DNA of 64,000 nt from Dendrolimus kikuchii (Eukaryota; Arthropoda; Insecta; Lepidoptera; Lasiocampidae), in assembly GCA_019925095.2 (NCBI GenBank), contig CM034406.1, positions 11,589,388-11,653,387 on the forward strand. The letters run 5' to 3'. Numbering within the stretch: position 1 is the first letter of the stretch; every line of letters begins with the position of its first letter. This document shows positions 48,501 through 55,265 of the stretch, piece after piece. Made by a program: the position numbers and the translations under genes. The notes below the pieces were generated by a model. That model worked only from the letters and a program-made list of their open reading frames with translations, did no database searches and was not told the origin of the DNA.

Positions 48501-51500
48501 TTAGTTAGCTCTAGTTTAATTTATCTTTAAGATATTTTAAGATTATTATAATGTATTTTTATTGTTATGTGCGAGCGGGGGGGGGGGGGGGTACGCACTT
48601 GGGATTGGAAGGAAACACCAGTTTTTTTTCACTAAACGCTTTAACTTACGCTGCCGTACGTGATCCTTCTCCGCAGGGTTGCCCCTAGACGTACAACTAA
48701 TAACGATAAAGACGATAGGATGACTCGCTCACAATACGTTGCCGATATTGCGTAGACCACGTCCTGCTCCTGCAGGGCTCCCCTCCGAATTTACCGCGTG
48801 TAGCTCGCTTTTGGATCTCCCCTTAAACTACGCTACACTCCGCGTTCACCGAACTGCCCACTAAACTTTTCACAAATTCACCACTAAACTTCCCACTAAA
48901 CTCGTCACTGTCTTATACTTAACTCTTCTTCGAACTCTCTCGTATCACACTTGTCGCTTTGCTGTCTTCAACTGAGCTACCCGGAAGGCGCGCGAAGACG
49001 CCTTACACTGCATTTATACCCGGAAGAATCTTCTGGAACTCATAATTTCGATCTTCTTTTCGTTATTCTTTTATTTACTGTCTATCCTTTTCTAAACATC
49101 TATCTATCTCTGTCTTTTCCTTACTAAACCTTCTATTCTAGAATTTTGATCTTCATTTCGTTATTCTTTCATCAGCTATCCCTTTTTAAAATGTATCTGA
49201 CCTTGTCTTTTTCTTCCAGAATCTTCTACATTTTTCTGAAACTTCTTCAACCAACTAGATCGTTCCACCATCACTCGCCACAGTATCTTTGAAGCTCAAT
49301 CAACTTATAATTTTTTCAGAATTTTTCATTATCCCTATTAATATTATAAATGCGAAAGTAACTCTGTCTGTCTGTCTGTTCCGTTTTCACATAAAAACTA
49401 CTGGACCGATTTGGCTGAAACTCAGTATATATATATATTTTTTCGATGCCGAGAATGAACATAGGATACTTTTTATCCCGGAAAATGGGATAGTTTCCGG
49501 GATAAAAGTATATTTGTCTCTCTGTTTGTGAAAAGACTATTGGACCGATTTGGCTGATACTCGGTACATATGTAATTTGAATACCGAGGGTGGCCAAAGG
49601 ATACTTTTTATCCCGGATACTGGGATAGATTTTGGGATAGATTTATGTAAAGTTTATCCCGAAAACTAGGATAGGTTTTTTATTTGTGGTTTGCCATTTT
49701 CGTCATTTTGTTTATTTTGGTCAATTTGGTCGTTTAGGTAGTTTTGGTAGTTTTGTTTAGCAGTTTTGGTAGTTGTGGTAGTTTTGCTATTTTCGGTAGT
49801 TTATGCTGGTAGTTTTGGTAGTTTCGGTTGTTTTGGTAGTTGTGGTAGTTTTGATAGTTGTGGTAGTTGTGGTAGTTTTGGTAGTTGTGGTAGTTTTGGT
49901 AGCTGTAGTAGTTTTGGTAATTGTGGTAGTTTTGTTTTGTAGATTTGGTAGTTTCGGTAGATTTGGAAGTTGTGGTAGTTTTGGTTTGTAGATTTGGTAG
50001 TTTCGGTAGTTGTGGTAGTTTTGGTAGTAGTGGTAGTATTGGTAGTTGTGGTAGTATTGGTTTGTAGATTTGGTAGTTTTGGTTGGTAGATTCGGTTATT
50101 TTGGTAGTTGTGGTAGTTTTAATAGTTGTGGTAGTTTTGGTTTGTAGATTTGGTAGTTTTGGTTGGTAGATTTGGTATATACGGTTGTTTTGGTAGTTGC
50201 GGTAGTTTTGATAGTTGAGGTAGTTTTGGTAGTTGTGGTAGTTTTGGTAGTTGTGGTAGTTTTGTTAGTTGTGGTGGTTTTGGTAGTTGTGGTAGTTTTG
50301 ATTGGTAGATTTGGTAATTGTGGTAGTTTAGGTAGTTGTGGTAGTTTTGGTTGGTGAATTTGGTAGTTTTGGTTTGTAGATTTGGTAGTTTTGGTTGGTA
50401 GATTTGGTAGATTCCGGTTTTTTGGTAGTTGTGGTAGTTTTGATAGTTGTGGTAGTTTTGGTAGTTGTGGTAGTTTTAGTTTGTAGATTTGGTAGTGATG
50501 GTAGTTTTGGTTGGTAGATTTGGTAGATTCGGTTATTATGGTAGTTGTGGTAGTTTTGGTTTGTAGATTTGGTAGTTTTGGTTGGTCGATTTAGTATATT
50601 CGGTTGTTTTAGTAGTTGCGGTAGTTTTGATAGTTGTGGTAGTTTTGGTAGTTGTAGTGGTTTTGGTTATTGTGGTAGTTTTCATTGGTAGATTTGGTAA
50701 CTGTGGTAGTTTAGGTAGTTGTGGTAGTTTTGGTTGGTGGATTTGGTAGTTTTGGTTGATAGATTTGGTAGTTTCGGCAGTTTTAGTACGTTTGATAGTT
50801 TTGGTCGTTTGTGTAATTTACACAATATTTAGTTATATAAATAAAATTAGAACGGCTTTAAATAGGGTATTAAAGTTTGTATGAGGGACCAATAATTTAT
50901 CAAGTTTATAGATATAAAAATTCATAATCTTTAAAAAAATGCGACTTTCACTCGATCTGTCTGTCTAAATACCGAAAATGGACATAGATACTATTCATCC
51001 CGGTAGATGGGATAGTTTGCGATATAAAATGAAGTAAATCTTCCGAGGGCAAATAGCACCAACATAAAAATACAATATATCCTGTATTAACGCCTGCTCT
51101 TAAAACAAGACGTACGCACTAGAGTTTGACGCGCGGCGGAGCCGCGGGGTAAACTCTAGTAGTGTATAAGTAACACAATTTTCACAATTTTGAAAAGTAC
51201 ATCTTGCTACCTCTTCATTTTTAAGTAAAAAGTTATTAAGGAATTATTGATATATTTTTTCAAGATCTGAGTAGTAAAGACAACTCATACATACTATTAT
51301 TAAGTACCTACATTGAAAAAAACTTTCAACCTCTTAATTACATAATATGGCGACTACCCGTAAGCGTTATTTTTTTCCCAATTGAGTGTCGTTTCAACTG
51401 AAAACTTACTATGTCCGATAATAAATTGTTTTTTATTTATTCTATAATCATACAATAATACATGCAATACAAAATATATGAAATATTCTTAATAGTTTAG

Positions 51501-51753
51501 ATAAATTAATAAGGTGCAAATAATTGAGGGAAGTGCCAACAATAGTATAGTTTTTTACCCTAATATCCATAACTTTATTGGTAACCTATTTTTTCTCGTT
51601 TCAGATAAATATGAGAAGGAAATACGTAATACCAGAAGCAAGCAAGTTTTGATCGAAGCCGCTAAAATGGTTTCTGATGAAAGCAAGCGGCCTGACGCTA
51701 ACATAAATGATGAGTTCCTAGCTGGTTCCTTTAGAAAGTTGGATTTCGACTAA
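30367..51753 (+). CDS. CRAL-TRIO domain protein gene 2 (alpha-tocopherol transfer protein-like), complete
   Basis: Six coding exons: 30367-30529, 34228-34387, 39965-40079, 44815-44946, 45437-45650 and 51605-51753. All introns are GT-AG, with phases 1, 2, 0, 0 and 1. The joined protein is 310 residues with no internal stop, the usual size for this family. CRAL-TRIO_N spans about 15-95 (AAKGSMEKTKRRIDNLYKY at 65-83). The CRAL-TRIO lipid-binding domain spans about 110-258, with IPRLYKGNRIGILKLI, the WIVDF strand at 162-166, the VHSIHIVNATGAF strand, the FFKQFLTPKIFERL helix that typically gates the pocket, and LPKDYGG at 246-252. No signal peptide or membrane helix is seen, so a cytosolic lipid carrier is expected. 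The hydrophobic ligand is not predictable here. Gene 1 at 686-5418 is its paralogue. Confidence 0.92.
30560..30800 (-). repeat. GC-rich interspersed repeat, copy 2, in gene 2 intron 1
   Basis: CAGGGATACCCACTAAAAGC and GATCGGGGTGGCACTAGCAC are the reverse complement of parts of 23505-23740. It starts about 30 bp after the exon 1 donor. Confidence 0.5.
30801..31751. other. gene 2 intron 1, nothing identified
   Basis: AT-rich; no repeat family recognised apart from weak TTTACCTC/TTGCCTCGGGCAATAA hairpin-like pieces near 31390-31410. Confidence 0.35.
31752..32358 (-). mobile_element. tRNA-headed SINE interrupted by a second SINE
   Basis: Antisense SINE sequence covers 31752-31915 (tail part, CACGCTTGTCCAAGGCGGCT) and resumes at 32231-32358 (GTAACAATATGCACATTAGA through GCGCTACCACGAC, the head). 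The SINE-like element at 31916-32230 splits it. Confidence 0.85.
31916..32230 (+). repeat. SINE-like family, full-length, nested insertion
   Basis: Sense: CACTTATCCGTGCAG head to AATAAAAAAA tail, flanked by ACTTG at 31911-31915 and again at 32231-32235. Removing it plus one ACTTG leaves GGCACTTGGTAATTGTAAC, matching the uninterrupted SINE copies, so the target-site duplication is well supported. Confidence 0.85.
32660..33395 (-). repeat. lepidopteran-type short repeat with 111-bp tandem duplication
   Basis: Begins TATACTAGCTGTGCCCGCGA. The unit starting TCGATTAATGTACTATTCAA at 33171 repeats at 33282 with few changes and ends CTTTATAATATTAATATAG. Confidence 0.75.
33780..34030 (-). repeat. decayed tRNA-headed SINE
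   Basis: ATCTGGATTATCTCGGTATG, ACATTTGGTCAGAAAACATA and a GTTAGACAGTGGTACACGC end resemble the antisense SINE with many changes. Confidence 0.4.
34228..34387 (+). CDS. gene 2 exon 2
   Basis: Acceptor TTTGTTGCAG|AC, donor TTT TT|GTAAGT; 160 bp. Encodes NREFVENMLIAAKGSMEKTK and onward. An earlier in-frame ATG at 34161 is intronic. Confidence 0.9.
34530..36880 (+). mobile_element. 5'-truncated LINE with open RT frame (CR1/jockey-like)
   Basis: Inserted in intron 2 of gene 2, in the gene's own orientation. Sequence begins at the last catalytic block of the AP endonuclease (TSDHCLVSS) and runs through the RT and C-terminus. The 3' end is not sharply defined and no long poly(A) is seen. Fragments of the same family lie at 1320, 23118 and 26548. 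Confidence 0.88.
34545..36845 (+). CDS. LINE ORF2 protein, endonuclease-truncated, RT intact
   Basis: 766 codons without a stop. The first residues hold the SDH of the endonuclease C-terminus. RT motifs follow: SSGPDGIPAIVL, IPKKGDRTDPSNYRPIAI, SLDIAKAFDRVW (D395), AGVPQGCVLSPTLF and CYADDSTG (Y479-D482). After the thumb come RPHMEYCSHLWAG, QRRAARIVDDPIL, TARHRLGVHPHY and FFKKGVIKFLRGRQR at the end. The long open frame implies a fairly recent insertion, although most of the endonuclease is missing so it cannot move on its own. The first ATG is probably incidental to truncation. Confidence 0.9.
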   Translation: MQNPENYQISIRAPLGTSDHCLVSSLVPLPIPNRARPAGRRKVWRYRSADWDGLREFYASYPWRQLCFSSEDLDACANSIADVVLQGMECFIPNSTVPIGGKSKPWFDKPSAEAVKLKQQACRAWTIARARHDPSTTDLKKRYNAASRFLKKQLARAKFDHIGRIGERLSSYPSGSRAFWALAKSVEGNFCHASLPALRTADNRLAHAAKDKANLLGEIFAANSTLDDGGETPPTIPGCESSMPEIRFTQKVVRCALRSLDVKKSSGPDGIPAIVLQTCSAELSPVLARLFTLSYRSGCVPASWKIAHVHPIPKKGDRTDPSNYRPIAITSLLSKVMERIINVQLLGYLEDSQLLNDRQYGFRHGRSAGDLLVYLTHRWAEAIESKGEALAVSLDIAKAFDRVWHRALLSKLPSYGIPEGLCTWLSSFLDGRSIQVVVDGCCSSIKPINAGVPQGCVLSPTLFILHINDMLSIDGIHCYADDSTGDAHYSGRANVPRSFVEESRVRIVSKIENSLERVSEWGRQNLVQFNPTKTQVCVFSAKKTPFVHALQFQGTPLTTSKSIGILGVDIANDIQFRGHLEVKAKLASKKLGVLNRSKQYFTPRQRLVLYKAQVRPHMEYCSHLWAGAPAYQLNPLDSIQRRAARIVDDPILTDGLDTLGLRRDFASLCVFYRLYNGECSEELFRMVPSSSFYHRTARHRLGVHPHYLEPLRSCTQRFSRTFLLRTVGIWNELPAEVFPQRYNMGFFKKGVIKFLRGRQRVGDTSE
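37040..37355 (+). mobile_element. LINE C-terminal fragment, second copy
   Basis: DRIRNEDIRNRTKVTDIALK then WQWVGYICRITDGHWSERV, ending GGTCTAAGTCCAGTGGTGGA. Parallel to 13885-14215; stops and frame breaks present. Confidence 0.6.
37356..37979. other. gene 2 intron 2, nothing identified
   Basis: AT-rich sequence with no repeat family recognised. Confidence 0.35.
37985..38070 (+). mobile_element. jockey-like LINE 3' end with (ATTC)n tail
   Basis: GATCGCCTGTAGCGAGAAGACC, then AAATAAAG and an ATTCATTCATTC run. Confidence 0.5.
38320..38444 (+). mobile_element. jockey-like LINE 3' end with (TATC)n tail
   Basis: GTTTAGCGATAAGAGCGCCC UTR motif, AATAAAG, then TATCTATCTATCTATC. Confidence 0.6.
38829..38931. 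repeat. 25-bp imperfect inverted repeat
   Basis: TTACGGGCTTATTTATACTG and its complement (AATATGAATAAGACCGTAA) 50 bp apart; a likely MITE remnant. Confidence 0.5.
38932..39648. other. gene 2 intron 2; LINE-like 3' tail near 39340-39405
   Basis: GGTGAACAATAAAGTGTTTT followed by a CATTCATTCATTC run suggests another short LINE end. The rest is unassigned. Confidence 0.35.
39650..39920 (-). repeat. SINE-like family copy, ending 45 bp before exon 3
   Basis: Antisense from GTCAGGCAGACGGCCCACCT to TTGTCCGTTCCTACAAGG; some internal deletion (CTACCACTTCGTAAAGG). It borders the exon 3 acceptor region. Confidence 0.7.
39965..40079 (+). CDS. gene 2 exon 3
   Basis: Acceptor TTTTGCAG|TGTGCAG, donor ATG|GTAAGC; 115 bp, from phase 2 to phase 0. 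A second AG seven bases on would break the frame. Encodes VQMSIPRLYKGNRIGILKLI and onward. Confidence 0.87.
40262..40365 (+). repeat. shared LINE/SINE 3' tail fragment
   Basis: Sense: CTAACGTCTATGGACGACGA, TTGCATTATGTGAGCCGTCT, GCCTGTTTGCC. Confidence 0.5.
40845..41090 (-). mobile_element. LINE C-terminal fragment
   Basis: The minus frame 40848-41081 reads TKMEMDRTKNKRWTKEVTNW then KRKRGRPIKRWSDDLVQALG and SLEEAYTKGA, the typical RT-element tail (GRPxxRWxDDL). Confidence 0.75.
41400..41625 (-). mobile_element. LINE C-terminal fragment, older copy
   Basis: Minus reading has AETKMEMGRSYRKDTKRQ with frame breaks; same domain as 40845. The plus-strand frame here is a shadow. Confidence 0.5.
41626..42395. 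other. gene 2 intron 3, nothing identified
   Basis: AT-rich; no recognisable element. Confidence 0.35.
42396..42500 (-). repeat. LINE 3' tail remnant
   Basis: AACAGGCAGACGGCAGAGAC and GCTTAAAAGGGATGGGATAG resemble antisense tail plus upstream UTR. Low certainty. Confidence 0.3.
42534..42640 (+). mobile_element. tRNA-headed SINE, head only
   Basis: GTCGTGGTAGAGTAATGGCT (A-box region) and GCGGGTTTGATCCTGGC (B-box region) as in the full copy at 46804; truncated after the head. Confidence 0.7.
42985..43017. repeat. small foldback with AACCGACTTC arms
   Basis: CACCGACTTC and GAAGTCGGTT separated by about 12 bp. This may be the collapsed end of the 28.1-kb repeat family. Confidence 0.5.
43610..43975 (-). 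mobile_element. LINE C-terminal fragment plus hairpin
   Basis: Minus reading: LLVSERKVLTKILGPIRE then EIEELVDERYVICESKRHD and WRRVAQ, decayed. A hairpin at 43934-43971 (CTTATTCTCCTTCTTAAGTG and its complement) lies at its 5' side. Confidence 0.5.
44290..44400 (-). mobile_element. LINE C-terminal remnant
   Basis: CGTGCCCAAAATGCTGGCCG parallels the antisense of 24830-25005. Confidence 0.4.
44432..44688 (-). mobile_element. ATGT-tailed LINE 3' end
   Basis: Antisense; the minus frame 44459-44668 reads MDGCRSCGRPRHTFHDQIDR to RAYPARELA. Tail (CATA)n on +. Confidence 0.82.
44815..44946 (+). CDS. gene 2 exon 4
   Basis: Acceptor TTCGACAG|CTC, donor CAA|GTAAGT; 132 bp, phase 0 at both ends. Encodes LCDLRLRYDYFLSEIWIVDF and onward. 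Confidence 0.9.
44975..45278 (-). repeat. SINE-like family copy filling gene 2 intron 4
   Basis: Antisense from the TTTTTTTATCATTGCACGAG poly(T) side to TTGTCCGTTCCTGCACGA. It makes up about 300 of the 490 bp of intron 4. Confidence 0.78.
45437..45650 (+). CDS. gene 2 exon 5
   Basis: Acceptor TTTCCAG|GAAGG, donor AAAG|GTAATT; 214 bp, ending in phase 1. Holds the gate helix and LPKDYGG, the most diagnostic part of the protein. Confidence 0.92.
45683..45905 (-). repeat. SINE-like family, head-truncated
   Basis: TTTTTTTTTTATTGCATTAA, CACCTGATGGAAAGCCGTTA and TCAGGGTTATTATGGCGACA; stops before the CCGGGCGGCC head. It begins about 30 bp after the exon 5 donor. Confidence 0.72.
45968..46325. mobile_element. 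tail fragment (-) next to LINE C-terminal fragment (+)
   Basis: 45968-46040 is an antisense tail (GGGCAGACGGCACACCTGAT). About 46080-46325 on + reads RNSLPSPVFPETYNLGVVKS and LHLRLHFHLTSGA, the family also at 23402-23500. Confidence 0.55.
46469..46718 (+). repeat. SINE-like family with internal tail deletion
   Basis: Head and middle are normal (CCGTGCAGGAACGGAGTAAG through AGCAGCAGCGCATTTGTG), then it jumps to TCTGCAATAAAAATAAAAAA, missing about 75 bp of the shared tail. Confidence 0.72.
46804..47090 (+). mobile_element. tRNA-headed SINE, full length
   Basis: GTCGTGGCAGCGTAATGGCT head, GCGGGTTTGATCCTGGCC B box, GGTGAAGGAAAACATCGTGA middle, AACAAGCGTGGCGGG and GCCTGAGCCCAGCAGTGGGA end. It serves as reference for the copies at 15480 and 31752. 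Confidence 0.82.
47230..47435 (-). repeat. AGCGGCCCGGCGC-ended short repeat
   Basis: ACTAGCGGCCCGGCGCAGTT, CCTATGACACTCCCTGTTAA, CTTTATAATATTAGTATAG. Nearly the same as 59029-59220. Confidence 0.75.
47436..47852. other. gene 2 intron 5, nothing identified
   Basis: AT-rich, no family recognised. Confidence 0.35.
47853..48222. mobile_element. PIF/Harbinger-type MITE
   Basis: 370 bp with perfect 26-bp terminal inverted repeats starting AGGCGGATTTATATTTGTCT, flanked by TTA on both sides (47850-47852 and 48223-48225). The TTA target is typical of PIF/Harbinger. The interior has no ORF; it contains a GGAGGTGGAGGAGCGGGGGC GC-rich stretch. Confidence 0.85.
48577..48591. repeat. poly(G) run, 15 G
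   Basis: Uninterrupted homopolymer; a likely assembly soft spot. Confidence 0.95.
48592..49300 (-). mobile_element. candidate LTR/leader of an LTR retrotransposon
   Basis: On the minus strand GGGTATAAATGCAGTGTAAG (TATA box near 49016) precedes GTAGCTCAGTTGAAGACAGC and a purine-rich, more GC-rich leader with TTTAGTGGGAAGTTTAGTGG repeats. It looks like a promoter and leader; no ORF follows and no partner LTR is seen. Confidence 0.35.
49330..49690 (+). repeat. tandem lepidopteran-type repeat heads
   Basis: TAATATTATAAATGCGAAAG and TCTGTCTGTCTGTTCCG start. The unit with GGACCGATTTGGCTGA and GGATACTTTTTATCCCGG occurs twice (49400 and 49540) and once more, decayed, at about 50940-51020. Confidence 0.6.
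49720..50812. repeat. GGTAGTTNTGGTAGTT minisatellite, about 1.1 kb
   Basis: The basic unit is about 18 bp (TTTTGGTAGTTGTGGTAG) with interspersed GTAGATTTGGTAG and GGTTGGTAGATT variants, giving a higher-order pattern of roughly 100-150 bp. The Val/Leu-only frames across it are artefacts. Confidence 0.93.
51118..51160. repeat. GC-rich 43-bp palindrome ending TCTAGT
   Basis: ACTAGAGTTT and AAACTCTAGT enclose GCGGCGGAGCCGC. It could be the terminal hairpin of a Helitron-like element whose other end is near 49330. Confidence 0.55.
51161..51604. other. gene 2 intron 5, 3' part
   Basis: AT-rich. The polypyrimidine run TATTTTTTCTCGTTTCAG precedes exon 6. Nothing else identified. Confidence 0.4.
51605..51753 (+). 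CDS. gene 2 exon 6 (stop codon)
   Basis: Acceptor CGTTTCAG|ATAAATATG. Encodes DKYEKEIRNTRSKQVLIEAA and ends GSFRKLDFD followed by TAA. Confidence 0.9.
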
Positions 51754-51797
51754 ACAGATTATTACCTAACACATATAATAATAGGCAAACAACTTAA

Positions 51798-51803
51798 AAT
51801 AAA
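51798..51803 (+). terminator. AATAAA polyadenylation signal of gene 2
   Basis: Canonical hexamer 45 bp after the stop codon. The 3' UTR is therefore likely short. Confidence 0.6.
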
Positions 51804-52394
51804 GTCGCATATAGAGGATTGGTTAAGCGTGTGCTGATTCCTTTTACTCTTTAAACATTAAACAACATAAGCACATGCGCGGCGACAGCGGCCGTATAAG
51901 GGCAGTTGCAAGACAAACATACAAACATATCTATAACTATAGTATATCCAATAGAAAATACAACTATAAACAGAAAACACACTCACAAACATATTAATTA
52001 AAGATTAAAGTGACATAACTAATATCCGAGCGCCTGATAGAAATATAATAGTAGTTTCGCTAAAAGTCATCTTAGTAAGCAAGCTAGTATAAGAGAGGGG
52101 AACATTAACATATAGATTAAGACTTAAATTACTTTAATTAATAGAAACAGCCTTACTTTTTTGTTTTGTTCATTCTTATACAGGGATGGTTAAAAAAAGA
52201 AAAAAAAACAGAACGATTTTGAATTGCACTTGTATTATTTCAATCCCCTTAAAATTTCCATACAGGGGGAATATTAAAATGGATTCTTAAGGAGTAAACT
52301 CCAAGACACATTTCACTAAACGTTAAAATCGTCAATACAAACACACAATTCTTTATCGAAACAATCTATTAAATATGCTCATTATTTTTATTGC
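51804..52394. other. 3' flank of gene 2, nothing identified
   Basis: No frame or repeat recognised. Confidence 0.4.
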
Positions 52395-52595
52395 CGGATA
52401 ACAGCACACAAGCTGACGACCTGTCTGATGGAAAGTGATTACCGTCCCCTGTCACTAACAACAACCATTTACGGCCAGTTCCTGTATTTTACTATTCATT
52501 CGCTTGCCCTACCATCGGCTTCATTTTGGCATTACCCGATAGGTCGTAAGTCAAATGAACGGTCGGTAAGATATACGAACCGGCCATAACACTTC
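52395..52595. repeat. tail fragment (-) plus ACCGGCCATAA motif
   Basis: GCTGACGACCTGTCTGATGG is antisense tail. GGTCGGTAAGATATACGAAC followed by CGGCCATAA recurs at 53460-53495 and 24690. Confidence 0.45.
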
Positions 52596-53149
52596 CTTCT
52601 TAGGAGTTCTTGGTGAAAACTTGAAACGTGATATTTTGGTACACAATTTTATTGTCAAGAAATGTATAGATAGATGTAAATGAATAATAGTTGTAAGATA
52701 TTGATTTGTAACAATTATATTGTTTATGTGGAAAATTTGGAATATATTGTGAAATGTGACCTTCCGAGTTGTCACAAGGACTTCTATGTTTAACATCAGT
52801 CAAAGACCTACATTTTTTTATGGTGGTACTGATAATAATTGTTATTACATTTGAGTAAGCTGTATTGTATTATATAAACATAGTTAAAAAACACAAATTA
52901 GAGGTGGTGTTAGTTTTAATATCAACATTTGCTCAATAGTTGACTTTTAAAATAAAATGAGAATGGTGTTACATTATCTCTTGTCTCTTATTTTCCTAAA
53001 ATATGTTTATATAGGTTTGTGCATATTTATCACTATAAATGATGCAAAAAAATCATATATGTCGGGCGCAGATGATTTGCATTTATACCATAGCTACATT
53101 ATAATGCGGCCACCCCTCATCTGAAAATGGTGCGTAATCGCGTTGCTGC

Positions 53150-53345
53150 CGGCCTTGAAGTGGGAACTGGAAGCAGTAACCACTGCTGCCGGAACTCAAG
53201 ATTGTTATGGTGCCATATTCTAGACCATGGTGATGCCCATTCAGACTGGCGAATGCCCTACCACCTAGCTGTGGGTTGTTTTGTTGTCCCTTCAACAGGC
53301 TGCCCGGCCGCAAGAATAAGTATTCTTGCTCCGTTGTTGCGTGGA
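53150..53345 (-). repeat. SINE-like family, tail-truncated
   Basis: CAAGATTGTTATGGTGCCAT through CCTACCACCTAGCTGTGGGT to TTGCTCCGTTGTTGCGTGGA; diverged. Confidence 0.6.
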
Positions 53346-53499
53346 TAAAATTGTGTGCTTTAATCGTTAATTTAAAATATTTTCTATTTTAATATTGAAC
53401 TATAGACGTTAGGTATTATTTAAAAAAATTACACATTTTAGCCGGTATTAAGGCAAAGGTACGGTCAGTAAGATATAGGAACCGGCCGTAAGACATTTA

Positions 53500-54179
53500 A
53501 GCATCATTCAATAGAGTAATAATAATTGATAACAGAAATCGTATTATGAAATTAATGATCTTCTAAAGAAAAACAATGTCAAATCTCAATATCAAACGCA
53601 TAACGAAGATGACGTTTTTGTAAGAGTTCTTTTTTTTCAAAATGACTTCAGAATCCGAAAATACGTAGATTATGCACCACCTGTTCCTTACCAAGATTAG
53701 TCATAATATTTGGCGCCGACTATAGAACACTGTACAGACAAATCAGCTGTGCAATTTTTCAAACCTAGCAAATGCTTGATAAGAATTTTACATATATGAA
53801 AATGTATGCATAGGAAAATGTCAAGAACTTCAACAATATACCATTTCAAAACTATTTATTCAGCCTTTTTGGACCGATACCATATTTTGATACAGTTTTT
53901 AATTTTTTTTTTCTTGGCAAGCATTGGCAAATACCTAACAGGACAATAAATGCACAAACATTCGTTTAAAAAAAAGTCGGTTTCTAGATTCCAAAATTGT
54001 ACAGCTGAAATAATAGTAAAAATATGGTATATTTTTGCAGTTAGATTCTGTATCGGTATGGACTATATTTTCCTCGAGCGAGTCGTAAATTGCTTCACTT
54101 ACTCACAGAAGTTGGTTTATATTTCATTGTCTATGTGAAAAATAAATACTATTATGTCTGTTCCAATAGTGTAGTAGTA
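53500..54179. other. intergenic, nothing identified
   Basis: AT-rich with weak frames only. Confidence 0.35.
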
Positions 54180-54330
54180 GAGTAGATAACACTTTATTGC
54201 TCACCAAATAAACAATTACAAAAATGTATGATTGGCAAGGTAAAAACAATTGCGGCCTTATCGCTTAAAGCAATCTCATCCGAGCAACCTAACTTAAAGA
54301 ACATTGTAAACAAATCTGTCGGTGTAGGCG
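54180..54330 (-). mobile_element. jockey-like LINE 3' UTR
   Basis: Antisense: ACTTTATTGCTCACCAAATA (polyadenylation side) and GCGGCCTTATCGCTTAAAGC. Confidence 0.55.
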
Positions 54331-54459
54331 GTACTGAGTATTAGATAGTAAATAACTTAAATACATATACTTAATCTACTTTATAAAAATCCATATACTT
54401 AAAATAATTTATATATTAAATACATACAAACATGTTTATAAGATATAGGTATATTTTTA

Positions 54460-54792
54460 TTAGTTAACACTAAAGAATTTGGCATAATTATTTAATGAAA
54501 AGTAGTGTTTTCGCAGGGAGTTCTTAAGTAAGCGATGGCGCGGGCGGGAGCGGGGATAAAGGAGATGGAAAGAACTTAGGGAACTTAGGATAAGGTCGCC
54601 GCACCAGACACGATACGAGTAATACGGTCTTCGCAGCGGCAGGCACTTTTTCCTCGTGTTCCTTCCTTCTCGTCTTGCGGTTCCTTCAATAGTGGACCAG
54701 CAGAAGTTCACATTACATAGTGACAGGTGCGGCGAAATAAAAAAGGTAACAAAGAGGCGGTGACCAAATAAGTCCGCGTTAACAGTAAGCAA
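54460..54792 (-). other. unassigned 110-codon frame
   Basis: Reads MLTVNADLFGHRLFVTFFIS and is rich in basic and aromatic residues further on. It may be the decayed C-terminus of the LINE whose 3' UTR lies just downstream (54180-54330), since orientation and order agree. No motif proves it. Confidence 0.3.
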
Positions 54793-55265
54793 TGTTTTGG
54801 CCTCTCTAAAGTGTTTTTTACATAAAATTAAATTGAAGCAATAAATGACTTGCGTGGTCTAGACAACACGTAACTTTCTTGATCTGTTATACAAATATTC
54901 TTTCAAGAATTTTCTTGGTGTAAACAACAGACACAAAAATTTCTTAAGCAATTTTTGTATTCAACTGGCTTATTTGCAAAGTTATCTTTTTCCTTTCCCA
55001 TGATACTGCATCCTTAATTTTTTTTCTTATTTTCTTAAGTCTAAAACCGTCACCTCCAAATTCCTGTCCAATTCTGCTAGTGCAGCATTACATGCATCAC
55101 GATTCTTGTAATTTATCCCATAAACACGCATGATTGCGATAAATCTCAATGAACTTTATTAAATCAGCAGAACCGAATCTTAACACTTTTTAACTCCTAT
55201 TTTTTTTAAATAAACACACCCTCTTCTAAAACGTTAAATAGTTAAGTGGAAAATTCGTCATTCGT

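Noticed and set aside
49803..50357. Val/Leu-rich ORFs (49803-49991, 50163-50357) as membrane peptides
   Set aside because: They are translations of the GGTAGTT minisatellite; frames stay open only because the repeat lacks stops.
51514..51604. Separate small gene starting at 51514
   Set aside because: The upstream part is intron; the coding part is the last exon of gene 2, entered in phase 1 at 51605.
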